Translations under genes and position numbers: made by a program
Assembly: GCA_021296315.1 (NCBI GenBank)
Contig: JAGWAO010000005.1
Location: 44,514 to 83,113 of the forward strand
Direction: 5' to 3'
DNA length: 38,600 nucleotides
Source of the DNA: Acidimicrobiia bacterium
Lineage (GTDB): Bacteria > Actinomycetota > Acidimicrobiia > Acidimicrobiales > Aldehydirespiratoraceae
Part shown: piece after piece, positions 23,328 through 31,042 of the stretch
How the letters are laid out: each line of letters starts with the position of its first letter
How positions within the stretch are numbered: position 1 is the first letter of the stretch
The notes under the pieces: model-generated
Database searches by the model: none
The model's input: only the letters and a program-made list of their open reading frames with translations
Told to the model about the DNA's origin: nothing

Positions 23328-24734
23328 CTAACGCAGCTCGGGCGGCAGGTAGTCGTTGCTGAAGTACACGCTCGGATCGTTGTCCAGCGAAATCAGGCCC
23401 GTCTCGAGCGCCCAATCGTGCCCTGCCTGCCACACGGCCTCGTCCTGCCAGAGAGCCCGGCCCGTCTCCGGGTCCTTCCAGAACTCGCGGAGGTTCTCGC
23501 CCATGGCCGCGTGGACTTCGAGCGGCAGCCACTCGTTCTCCGCGAAGATGTACGCGTTCGCCGGATCCGGGTTGTCGAGGTAGGCGTCGATACCCCGGGC
23601 GGTGGCCCGCAGGAACCGGCACACCGTATTGGGGTTGTCCTCGGCGAAGCTCGTCTCGGTGAGGATGAGCATCCAGTAGTAGTCGGGCACGCCGTGGTCG
23701 GTGTAGACGAAGTGGGCGGGCGTGTCGTTGACCAGGGCCGGGAACCTCACCGTGTCGGTGAAGACCAGCTGGGCTGCGGACGCGTCGATCTCGCGGTCGG
23801 CCAGCATCTGGGTCGAGGCGAAGCCGGGATCGACGACGGTCACGTCGTCCCGTGTGAGCCCGGCCGAAGCCAGCAGCGCATCGAAGTAGGTCTGGGTCTG
23901 CAGGTCGCTGGTGACCCCGATCGTCCTTCCTGCGAGGTCCGCAGGCTCGCTGATTCCGGAGTCGGGCCAGTACGCGGTGGCGCTCTGGAGCACCCTGAGC
24001 GTCGTGCCCACCGAGATGACCGGGATGCCCGTCTCGCGGGCCAGCAGGGTCTCGGGGAAGTAGCTCAGAGCGAAGTGCACCGTGCCCCGCGCCGCGAACT
24101 TGACCGGCGCAGCCGCATCCGGGGCCGGCAGCAGTTCGAGATCGATGCCCTCTTCGGTGAAGTACCCCGCCTCGACCGCGGCCGCGAACGGTCCGGTCGC
24201 GGCCCATAGGAACCAGTCAGTCATCAACTTGATGTCTTCGACCTCTGCGGGCCCGTCGCAGGGCTGAGCAGCCGCAGCCGCAGCCGCAGCCTCAGCCGCC
24301 GCAGCCTCAGCTGCCTCAGCCGCTTCCGCGGCAGCCTCCGCCTCGGCGGCAGCAGCCGCAGCCTCAGCTGCCTCAGCCGCAGCCATCTCGGCCTCGGCCT
24401 CAGCCGCAGCCGCCGCGTCCTGAGCGGCCTGCAACTCCTGCTCGAGCGTCACCACGACCTCGGGGTCGACATTGCCCTCGGCAGCCGCGGCCGCCGCTTC
24501 AGCTGCCTCGGCGGCCGCCATCGCGTCCGCTAGTGCCGCCTCCGCGTCAGCGGCTCGGGCCGCGGCATCGCTTGCCTCGGCTTCGGCCGCGGCCGCGTCA
24601 GCCATGGCCTGATCAAGCGCAGCGGTGTCGACGACCGGAGCGTCGTCGGCCGAGTCGTCGTCGCCGCAGCTGGCCGCGATGAGCGCGAGCACCACTACGA
24701 GTACCGACAACCGTTGAATGATCGTCCTTCTCAT
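23328..24734 (-). CDS. ABC importer substrate-binding lipoprotein, THI5/NMT1-type, with Ala-rich coiled-coil stalk (second)
   Basis: The protein has about 468 residues. The signal 'MRRTIIQRLSVLVVVLALIAASC' gives lipobox cysteine C23. Residues 37-155 are an extreme alanine/glutamate-rich stalk interrupted by 'EGNVDPEVV', matching the 'EGQVDPETV' break of the first binding protein. Both also have a 'PC(G/D)G' just after the stalk. The binding domain (about 165-468) includes 'LMTDWFLWAATGPFAAAVEAGYF', 'DLAGRTIGV' and 'CRFLRATARGIDAYL'. The start is taken as ATG 24734, with GGGGGAG six bases upstream; the track's TTG 24749 is inside that site. The promoter region holds TGTCTGACA on this strand. 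It sits downstream of a permease, ATPase, LLM and Rieske operon and upstream of the amidinotransferase-like gene. The ligand is unknown. Confidence 0.88.
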   Translation of the reverse strand: MRRTIIQRLSVLVVVLALIAASCGDDDSADDAPVVDTAALDQAMADAAAAEAEASDAAARAADAEAALADAMAAAEAAEAAAAAAEGNVDPEVVVTLEQELQAAQDAAAAAEAEAEMAAAEAAEAAAAAAEAEAAAEAAEAAEAAAAEAAAAAAAAQPCDGPAEVEDIKLMTDWFLWAATGPFAAAVEAGYFTEEGIDLELLPAPDAAAPVKFAARGTVHFALSYFPETLLARETGIPVISVGTTLRVLQSATAYWPDSGISEPADLAGRTIGVTSDLQTQTYFDALLASAGLTRDDVTVVDPGFASTQMLADREIDASAAQLVFTDTVRFPALVNDTPAHFVYTDHGVPDYYWMLILTETSFAEDNPNTVCRFLRATARGIDAYLDNPDPANAYIFAENEWLPLEVHAAMGENLREFWKDPETGRALWQDEAVWQAGHDWALETGLISLDNDPSVYFSNDYLPPELR

Positions 24735-24781
24735 GTCTAACTCCCCCAAGAGTTGAGCGTTCGGGCACGGTAACTCAGAAA

Positions 24782-24790
24782 TGTCAGACA
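24782..24790. promoter_or_regulatory. Palindromic operator candidate upstream of the second binding lipoprotein
   Basis: TGTCAGACA on the + strand is TGTCTGACA on the gene strand, the same 9-base palindrome found before the first binding lipoprotein. It lies 47 bases upstream of the ATG, in the gap after the permease stop. This suggests that the binding-protein gene has its own promoter within the gene run. Confidence 0.5.
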
Positions 24791-24855
24791 GTCAAACGGT
24801 GTGGGCCCACGGATGGCGGGCCGTGGTCGGACTTGCCGCCTGTCAGAGTGGTGCG

Positions 24856-25686
24856 CTATTCGCCTTGGCCGGCACTGCCACGAGCAATGAAATGCCAGCG
24901 AATCATTCGACGCTCAATGAGCGTGACAGCGAGATACATGAATATGCCCATGAAGGAGAGGTAGAAGATCGCGGCGAAGACGACATCGGTCTGGAAGGCT
25001 GAATTGGCCAGGATCATTACTGGTGCCAGTCCTTCGATGGCACCGACGTACTCTCCGACAAAGGCTCCGATCACACTGATGACAGCCGAGTTCTTCAGCC
25101 CGGCGAAGATGTATGGAAGCGCGGCCGGAAACTTCACCCGGTGGAGTACCTGCCACCGAGAGGCCGAGAGCGAGTCCAACAAGTACAGCATGTCTCGAGA
25201 CACGGACTGGAGACCGGTAACGGTAGTAATGACGATCGGGAAGAACGATATCAAGACCACGATGATGATCTTTGGAGTCATGACGAATCCAAACCAGATG
25301 ATGAGAACAGGTGCGATGGCCAGGATGGGAATCGCCTGAGAACTGATCACCAGCGGCAGAATCGCGCGCCTAAGGGTGACCGACTCGGATATGCCTACGC
25401 CTATGAGCAAGCCAGAGATGACGGCTACGAGATAGCCAATGATCACCTCTTGGAACGTCACCCACGCATTGGGGAGGAACTGGTCAGATGCGTGGAAATA
25501 GGCTGCATAGAGAATGTCATGCAGTGGCGGCAGGATATAGTCGGGTTGGTCAAAGATTATGTTGAACAGCTCCCAAAAGACTATTATCGCGATGATAAGT
25601 ATGATCGCTGGAAGGTAGTCGACTATGGATGAGAGAAGCTTGCGAGTGGCCGTACGGCCTTCAGTCTTCCGGTCGATTGCTGCCAT
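24856..25686 (-). CDS. ABC importer permease (SsuC/ThiX type)
   Basis: This 276-residue permease of the BPD_transp_1 family has about six membrane segments. The coupling loop is 'LLDSLSASRWQVLHRVKFPAALPYIFAG', preceded by 'SSQAIPILAIAPVLIIWFGFVMTPKIIIVVLISFFP'. It starts at ATG 25686 with AGGAG six bases upstream, 17 bases after the ATPase stop. It is a single permease, so the channel is probably a homodimer. It pairs with the ATPase upstream and, most likely, the binding lipoprotein downstream. Codon usage is visibly less GC-rich than that of the lipoprotein or LLM genes, and many Ile codons end in T or A, suggesting a different recent origin for the ATPase-permease part. Confidence 0.9.
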   Translation of the reverse strand: MAAIDRKTEGRTATRKLLSSIVDYLPAIILIIAIIVFWELFNIIFDQPDYILPPLHDILYAAYFHASDQFLPNAWVTFQEVIIGYLVAVISGLLIGVGISESVTLRRAILPLVISSQAIPILAIAPVLIIWFGFVMTPKIIIVVLISFFPIVITTVTGLQSVSRDMLYLLDSLSASRWQVLHRVKFPAALPYIFAGLKNSAVISVIGAFVGEYVGAIEGLAPVMILANSAFQTDVVFAAIFYLSFMGIFMYLAVTLIERRMIRWHFIARGSAGQGE

Positions 25687-25703
25687 CGTTACTCCTGCTA
25701 CCG

Positions 25704-26537
25704 CTATTCGTCGTTGTTCCGTGATCGCGCAACTTCTCGGAAGAGTTCCTCAAGTATCTCTTCCTTGATGATGTTGAACTCAGGAGTTGTCAGCACACTA
25801 TGATCACGTGGCCTGCCAAGATTGACACTGACCTCTTTACGGATTCGGCCCGGACGAGCTGTCATCATGAGCACCCGATCAGCCAGGAAGATCGCCTCCT
25901 CGACATCGTGCGTTATGAGTATGATCGTCGGTCTAGTACGCTCCCAGACGCCCAGCAGCCATTCCTGCATGACCGAGCGCGTCAGGGCATCCAGAGCTCC
26001 GAACGGTTCGTCGAGGAGCAGGACCGAACGATTGCACAACAGAGTCCTCATGAAGGCGACCCGCTGGCGCATTCCTCCTGAGAGTTGAATCGGATACTTG
26101 TCGGCGAACTGGTCCAATTCGAACTCTCGGAGTATCTCCATCGCTCGATCGCGGGCCTCTCTCCGAGGTGTTCCGAGAATCTCCAGCCCGAGTGCCACGT
26201 TCTTGCGAATATCGGCCCAAGGCATGAGCAAGTCGCTCTGAAACATGTAGCCGAAGTACGGGCGCCGATCCTCTACAACTACCCCGTCGATGAGTATGTC
26301 TCCGCTCGTGGGTGGCATGAGTCCGGCAGTCACGTTCAGCAGCGTGCTCTTGCCGCACCCACTAGGACCGACAAGGGCGACGAACTCACCGGCCTTGACG
26401 GAGAAGCCGATATCTTCAATGGCCACCATTGACCCGCCATGAGCGCTGGAGGGGAACTCTCTCGTAACGCCCACGTACCGGAGTTCGGCAACTTCACCGC
26501 CTGGCGATGAATCCGAGTTCGATGTACCTGTCGTCAT
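25704..26537 (-). CDS. ABC importer ATPase (SsuB/TauB type)
   Basis: This importer ATPase of about 277 residues has Walker A 'GPSGCGKST', Q-loop 'YMFQSDLLMPW', signature 'LSGGMRQR', Walker B 'VLLLDEPFGALD' and switch histidine 'LITHD'. It closely resembles the stand-alone ATPase at 13110 ('LGIEILGTPRRE' versus 'LGLEILGTPRRE'). The ORF-track start at 26669 reads into the upstream LLM gene. ATG 26537, four bases after the LLM stop, gives 'MTTGTSNSDSSPGGEVAELRYVGVTREF', with a complete first strand. It drives import with the permease downstream and may also be shared with the two-permease system. Base composition is less GC-rich than that of the LLM gene just before it. Confidence 0.92.
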   Translation of the reverse strand: MTTGTSNSDSSPGGEVAELRYVGVTREFPSSAHGGSMVAIEDIGFSVKAGEFVALVGPSGCGKSTLLNVTAGLMPPTSGDILIDGVVVEDRRPYFGYMFQSDLLMPWADIRKNVALGLEILGTPRREARDRAMEILREFELDQFADKYPIQLSGGMRQRVAFMRTLLCNRSVLLLDEPFGALDALTRSVMQEWLLGVWERTRPTIILITHDVEEAIFLADRVLMMTARPGRIRKEVSVNLGRPRDHSVLTTPEFNIIKEEILEELFREVARSRNNDE

Positions 26538-26541
26538 GGCA

Positions 26542-27459
26542 TCACCCGAACGCCGGAAGGACGTGCTCGCTGAAGAGCCTGGCTTGTTCTGGGATATCGA
26601 AGATGGGATCAAGCAGCACGAGGTCCAATCCCTGCTCCACCATCGGAGCCAACCCGGCCACACACGCATCCGGATCGCCGATCACCGCGCAGCGAGGCAC
26701 CAGCCCCGCGTCCCCGTAGACATCGGCAGACCAGCCCGCGAACCGTTCTTTCGCCCGGTCGATCCGACCGTCGACGACGACATGGGCAAATGCGCGCTTG
26801 GACAGCGGGAAGGCCTTGCCCCGCTCGCCGACCGTCTCGAGGTGCCGGCGCAACACCGCCAACGCCCGGGCGAAGGTCTCGGCCGTGGACGAGCCCCGGC
26901 CCATCCATCCGTCACCCATTCGGGCGGCTCGTTCCAACGAGGCTGCTCCCTCACCGCCGAACCAGATCGGCGGCCCCGGCTGCTGGAGTGGCTTCGGCCC
27001 GACGTCGACCTCGGCGAAGCGCCACGCCTCTCCTTCCCATACGACCGCTCCGTCCTCCCAGCACCGCTTGATCAAGCGGATCTGCTCCTCGAACAGCGCG
27101 GGCCGGTTACGTCCCACCCCGAAGGCTGCGTCCGCAGGTCGACGATCCCCGATCCCCACCCCGAGGATCACGCGGCCACCGGAAAGGTGGTCGATCGTGG
27201 CCGCGGCTTGAGCGAGCACGACGGGATTGCGCCACGGCATGACCAGCACGGAAGTGCCCAGTTGCACCGATGTGGTGACGGCCGCGGTGAAGCTCAACAG
27301 CGTCAACGCCTCCAGCGTCGATGGCGTGGCCAGCCCGTCCCCCACCCAGAGACTGTGATAAGCGAGATCCTCGGCCCGCCTGGCCACCTCGGTGACGGCC
27401 GCCACATCGAATGGCCCCGCGTCCAGCGTCTGCGGGACTGCTAGGCCGAACTGGATCAT
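26542..27459 (-). CDS. LLM-class flavin-dependent oxidoreductase (luciferase-like)
   Basis: This 305-residue luciferase-like monooxygenase family protein has 'MIQFGLAVPQ' (first strand), 'AEDLAYHSLWVGDGLATPS', 'VQLGTSVLVMPWRNPVVLAQAAATIDHLSGGRVILGVGIGDRR' (the cofactor-binding region typical of F420/FMN members), 'PPIWFGGEGAASLERAARMGDGW' and the C-terminal 'LFSEHVLPAFG'. It is a reductase or monooxygenase of unknown substrate. It follows the Rieske gene by 15 bases and precedes the ATPase by four, so it is firmly in the operon. The other module (4420-10380) likewise has an LLM gene next to its Rieske genes, though the two LLM proteins are only distantly alike. The ribosome-binding site before ATG 27459 is weak. 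Confidence 0.85.
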   Translation of the reverse strand: MIQFGLAVPQTLDAGPFDVAAVTEVARRAEDLAYHSLWVGDGLATPSTLEALTLLSFTAAVTTSVQLGTSVLVMPWRNPVVLAQAAATIDHLSGGRVILGVGIGDRRPADAAFGVGRNRPALFEEQIRLIKRCWEDGAVVWEGEAWRFAEVDVGPKPLQQPGPPIWFGGEGAASLERAARMGDGWMGRGSSTAETFARALAVLRRHLETVGERGKAFPLSKRAFAHVVVDGRIDRAKERFAGWSADVYGDAGLVPRCAVIGDPDACVAGLAPMVEQGLDLVLLDPIFDIPEQARLFSEHVLPAFG

Positions 27460-27474
27460 GCGACTACCGAGAGA

Positions 27475-28485
27475 TCAGGCAAAGGAGATCCCGTGGCGCC
27501 TGAGCATCCGGCGATACTCGATCGAGCCCGCGTCCGCCACTTTCACATGCAACTCTTCGGAAAGATCGGTAGGCACCATCTCCGGCCTCTGGGTGACTAT
27601 TACCCTGCGATCCTGGCTCTCCAGCAGGTCATTGAACGCGATGTACTTGTCGTCGGGCTCGTTCTGATCATAATCTCGCGACTCGAAGAGCCAGAAGCCG
27701 CACTTGTCGCTCTGGATCGGATTGGTGGCAAAGAACAAAGCGACTCTGCCGCGCTCTGAGAAGATGCGCACAGTGAAGACGAATGGAAAGTCCACCCGGG
27801 TCTCGTGGCGGATCCTGTCGCCCTCCTCCGCGAAGGTCTCAGCGGCAGGCGGAAGTTCCTTGTAGAACATCGTCCACACTCCACCGTCATCCACCCGTGT
27901 CTCATACGGCTTGATCACCGATGAATTGGGATCGTCCGGATCGCCGAGCAAACCAGGATGAGCGAAGTCCAGGTGAGCAATGTCGAGCGAATTCTCACAG
28001 AGTCTTCCCGGACTGGCATCCCAGTCTCCGTAGTACTTCGACCAGGTATGGAATTCTGGATCCGCATACTCGGGATACTCGGGTATAGGTAGCTTGGGCT
28101 CCTCCATCGCGACCCACACCAGCCCGTACCTCTCCTCAGCACGATATGCGATAGCTCGTGCACGAGACGGAATGTGTTGGGCATCTCGCGGCTGCGACGG
28201 AATGTAGACGCACTTGCCGTTCGTGTTGTATACCCATCCATGGTATGGGCACTGAATGCAGCCGTCGTCTGTCACCCAGCCAAGCGATAGGCGTGTGCCT
28301 CGATGAACACAGATATCGGAGAAGGCATGAACTTGGCCCTCTGACCGGAACAACACCAGATCCTCACCCAGCAGCGTCACGCCAATAGGCTTGTCCCTCA
28401 CATCATCGGATGCCGCACACGCTTGCCAATAGCATCGGACAGGGGTTAGGTCAGGTGCGGCTACTGCAGGAGCAACGGCAGTCAT
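27475..28485 (-). CDS. Rieske [2Fe-2S] non-heme iron oxygenase, alpha subunit
   Basis: This 336-residue Rieske alpha subunit has C59-x-H61 and C79-x2-H82 ('CPYHGWVYN') and a mononuclear-iron motif D168-x2-H171-x4-H176 in 'ENSLDIAHLDFAHPG'. The late aspartate lies in 'LLESQDRRVIVTQRP'. It is related to the genes at 3147, 15754 and 9385 but more diverged and visibly less GC-rich. The ATG at 28485 overlaps the NTF2-like stop (ATGA) and has GGAGG seven bases upstream. It is the second gene of the operon NTF2-like, Rieske, LLM, ATPase, permease. It probably hydroxylates or demethylates the imported compound. A cognate reductase is not encoded nearby. Confidence 0.92.
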   Translation of the reverse strand: MTAVAPAVAAPDLTPVRCYWQACAASDDVRDKPIGVTLLGEDLVLFRSEGQVHAFSDICVHRGTRLSLGWVTDDGCIQCPYHGWVYNTNGKCVYIPSQPRDAQHIPSRARAIAYRAEERYGLVWVAMEEPKLPIPEYPEYADPEFHTWSKYYGDWDASPGRLCENSLDIAHLDFAHPGLLGDPDDPNSSVIKPYETRVDDGGVWTMFYKELPPAAETFAEEGDRIRHETRVDFPFVFTVRIFSERGRVALFFATNPIQSDKCGFWLFESRDYDQNEPDDKYIAFNDLLESQDRRVIVTQRPEMVPTDLSEELHVKVADAGSIEYRRMLRRHGISFA

Positions 28486-28892
28486 TGATGCGCCTCCTTA
28501 GGTTCTGACATAAACTCGTCGAATTCAGCTTGATTGGCTGGATGGAGCCATACTTCAGAGAACTTTCCATCACGAAAGTGATAGATGCCGATCTGGTTCC
28601 AGTCAAAGCGTCGACCGTTCCGGACGGCATGTTCGTGGTAGAGGATTATTCCGTGGTCATCGTTTCCGAGAATGTCGTGGATCTCCACCTGGAAGGTTCC
28701 ATCGGTCAAGTCGTCAATCTTGTTCATCATGGTCATGATCTCATCACGACCGCGATAGCTGCCAGCTACCGGGCTGGTTCCGTCATAGTGAATGACCAGA
28801 TCGTCTGTCCAGTACTGGTAGACCGTTTCCCAGTCTCGCTCACGGAAGGCGTTCACTACGGTCCGCAGTGTTGTTACATGCGGATGCTCCAT
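28482..28892 (-). CDS. NTF2/SnoaL-like protein, first gene of the second import-oxidation operon
   Basis: This 136-residue SnoaL/NTF2-fold protein contains 'LRTVVNAFRERDWETVYQYWTDDLVIHYDGTSPVAGSYRGRDEIMTMM', 'IILYHEHAVRNGRRFDWNQIGIYHFRDGKFSEVWLHPANQAEFDEF'. This matches the nuclear-transport-factor-2-like family often annotated as SnoaL. The track starts at ATG 28907, but its first codons form the GGAGGAG ribosome-binding site for ATG 28892, which I prefer. It overlaps the Rieske gene by four bases. Together with 15387-15761 this is the second Rieske/NTF2 pair, with gene order reversed. It could be a beta-like subunit or handle the oxygenase product. No catalytic residues are assigned. Confidence 0.78.
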   Translation of the reverse strand: MEHPHVTTLRTVVNAFRERDWETVYQYWTDDLVIHYDGTSPVAGSYRGRDEIMTMMNKIDDLTDGTFQVEIHDILGNDDHGIILYHEHAVRNGRRFDWNQIGIYHFRDGKFSEVWLHPANQAEFDEFMSEPKEAHQ

Positions 28893-29025
28893 GATCGTCT
28901 CCTCCATCTTGCCGGTGGCCGGGCGAACGCCTGGCGCTACCGCCTGCTGAGAGTCCCCCTTCGGCGAGCCTCGTTCACGGGCGGCCGGGGCTCAACCTAG
29001 GCGAAACCGGCGACCGCCGCAAACC

Positions 29026-31011
29026 TCAGACGATTGTCACCCCCACCGAGGCCATCTCCTCTAGAGCCGCCGCGGTGGAATCCGGAGCGACCCCTGCACA
29101 GTGCGCGACCAGGACAGCCGTATCGAACCCGGCCTCGGCCGCGGCCAGTGCGGTGGCTCGAACGCAGTAGTCGGTGGCGATGCCCACTACGTCCACCGCC
29201 TCGACGCCGCGCTCCGCGAGCCAGTCCCGAAGCCCCACACCCTCACTCGATCCGGCAACGCCCTCGAAGCTGCTGTAGCCGCTGCTGTACTGACCCTTGA
29301 GGAACACCTCGTCCAGCGCTACCTGCAGGTTCGGCGAGAACGCGGCGCCCTGCGTGCCGGCCGCGCAGTGCACCGGCCACGACGTCACAAAGTCGGGGTT
29401 GGTGCCCGACGCGGCGTAGTGCTCCCCAGGGTCGATGTGCCAGTCCTTGGATGCGATGACATAGTCGTAGCGGCCTTCGGCTCTGTCCAGGCCGACCAGA
29501 TCGGTGATGGAGGCGGCCACCGCGTGCCCGCCCTCCACCGCCAGCGACCCGCCCTCACAGAAGTCGTTCTGCACGTCCACGATGATCAGCGCCTTCTGCA
29601 TCGCGTCTCCTCCTCCATCGGTCTGCTGGGCCTGCTCCGCCTGCCTGGACCGCCCTTCCGCTCCGTTCGATGATTCTGTCGCGGCGGGCGACTCCATTCC
29701 CACCCATTCGGTGGGTATGGCCGGGGAGCGCCGGGGATGCGGAACCCGATCCTCTCCACGTAGACCCTGGCGGCGCTCCGCACAGCGACGGCGAGCGGCG
29801 GCGGGGTCGTCCTGCCAAGCCCGCTCGCCGGCGGCCACCAGCACGACCTGTGGGTCGTGGGCGTCTGCGGGCCCGGTGTCGCCTACGGGCGACAGCACCT
29901 CCGCCTTCCAGTAGCCGTCGGCATCGACGGTGCGATGCACCTGCTTGCGACCACCCACGGTGGTCTTGCCCGGCGACAACTTGCCCACCGCCCGCAAGGG
30001 CGCGCCGGCGCCCGCGCCGTCTGCGATGGCCACCAGCTTGTACACCACCGAAGCGGTGGGATGACCCGACCCGGTGACCAGGCTGGTGCCCACGAGATAG
30101 GCGTCTATGGGGGCAGCCGCCTCCTCCAGCTCAGCCACGCGGAACTCGTCGAGATCCCCGCTGGCCACGATCCGGCAGCCCTCCGCGCCGAGCGAGTCGA
30201 GCAAGGTCCGGGCGCGGATGCTGGCCGCCAGCAGGTTGCCGCTGTCGATCCGCACTGCGCCGATGTCATACCCCACTACCTGCACCGCCCGGCGGATGCC
30301 CTCCAGCACGTCGAAGGTGTCGACCAGGTAGGTGGAGCCGGTGCCGAGAGCATCTCGTTGGGCCCTGAACGCGGTGCGCTCGTCGGCGTGGGCCAGCACG
30401 AAGGCGTGGGCGGTGGTGCCCCCGGTGGGGATGCCGTAGCGCCGGCCCGCCTCCAGGTTGGACGTGGTGTCGAAGCCGCCGATGTGGGCCGCACGGGCCG
30501 CGGCCACGGCCGCGTCGGGATCGGCGCGGCGGCCGCCGCCTTCGATGAGAAGGCGACCGTGAGCCACATCGCGCACCCGGGCCGCAGCGGAGGCGACCGC
30601 GCAGTCGTAGTTGAGGATCGACAGCACGACCGTCTCGAGAACCACGCACTCGGCGAACGTGCCCTCAACGGTCAGCACCGGCGAGTAGGGAAAGAACAGC
30701 TCGCCGTCGGGGTAGCCGGTGACGTCGCCACTGAAGCGGTAAGACCGCAGCCATTCGACTACGTCGGGATCGGACACGACGCCCGCGCCGACGAGATGGT
30801 CGACAGCCTCGTCGTCGAAGCGGAAACGTTCGATGGCGTCGATGATGCGGTCAGCTCCGGCTACGACGCCATAGGCACGTCCCGCCGGCAGCCGCCGGGC
30901 GAACGCCTCGAAGACGGCCCGGCGTTCGGCGATGCCGGACTGAAGGGCCGAGGCCACCATCGTGATCTCGTAGTGGTCGGTCTTCAGGGCCACAGAGGCA
31001 CCGCGATCCAC
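29026..31011 (-). CDS. pncB-pncA: Fused nicotinate phosphoribosyltransferase - nicotinamidase
   Basis: A single 661-residue frame covers two steps of NAD salvage. Residues about 7-440 are nicotinate phosphoribosyltransferase: 'LKTDHYEITM', 'SPVLTVEG', 'GGFDTTSNLEAGRRYGIPTGGTTAHAF', 'VRIDSGNL', 'YLVGTSL', 'GKTTVGGRKQVHR' and a normal-looking end 'PAIPTEW'. A linker rich in Glu, Gln, Gly and Ser of about 30 residues follows, then a 191-residue nicotinamidase. That part has 'LIIVDVQNDFCEGGSLAVEGG' (catalytic Asp), 'SKDWHIDPGEH' (Lys and metal ligands) and 'GIATDYCVRA' (Cys), very like PncA. The nicotinamidase ATG (29601) has GGAGGAGGAG six bases upstream, so it may also be made alone. The gene starts at GTG 31011; the GTG at 30993 is an alternative closer to family N-termini. 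Nicotinamide would be deamidated, then joined to PRPP. Confidence 0.9.
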   Translation of the reverse strand: MDRGASVALKTDHYEITMVASALQSGIAERRAVFEAFARRLPAGRAYGVVAGADRIIDAIERFRFDDEAVDHLVGAGVVSDPDVVEWLRSYRFSGDVTGYPDGELFFPYSPVLTVEGTFAECVVLETVVLSILNYDCAVASAAARVRDVAHGRLLIEGGGRRADPDAAVAAARAAHIGGFDTTSNLEAGRRYGIPTGGTTAHAFVLAHADERTAFRAQRDALGTGSTYLVDTFDVLEGIRRAVQVVGYDIGAVRIDSGNLLAASIRARTLLDSLGAEGCRIVASGDLDEFRVAELEEAAAPIDAYLVGTSLVTGSGHPTASVVYKLVAIADGAGAGAPLRAVGKLSPGKTTVGGRKQVHRTVDADGYWKAEVLSPVGDTGPADAHDPQVVLVAAGERAWQDDPAAARRRCAERRQGLRGEDRVPHPRRSPAIPTEWVGMESPAATESSNGAEGRSRQAEQAQQTDGGGDAMQKALIIVDVQNDFCEGGSLAVEGGHAVAASITDLVGLDRAEGRYDYVIASKDWHIDPGEHYAASGTNPDFVTSWPVHCAAGTQGAAFSPNLQVALDEVFLKGQYSSGYSSFEGVAGSSEGVGLRDWLAERGVEAVDVVGIATDYCVRATALAAAEAGFDTAVLVAHCAGVAPDSTAAALEEMASVGVTIV

Positions 31012-31042
31012 GACTCAACGCTACCCGAGCAGTTCATGGGCG

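Noticed and set aside
22245-24209. 654-aa + strand ORF across the amidinotransferase-like and lipoprotein genes
   Set aside because: It is antisense to two well-supported genes and merely open because of high GC3; no motifs or ribosome-binding site.
24267-24626. GCAGCC-type repetitive tract as a satellite or CRISPR-like repeat
   Set aside because: It is the in-frame alanine-rich stalk of the lipoprotein; there are no regular spacers or unit length.
24781-25002. 73-aa + strand ORF in the promoter region of the second lipoprotein
   Set aside because: It is mostly antisense to the permease end, has no ribosome-binding site and overlaps the operator candidate.
4420-28892. Guanidinium-toxin (saxitoxin-like) biosynthesis, because amidinotransferase and Rieske genes co-occur
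   Set aside because: No SxtA-like polyketide starter, carbamoyltransferase or other diagnostic gene is present, and importers with acyl-CoA synthetase and amidohydrolases fit breakdown better.
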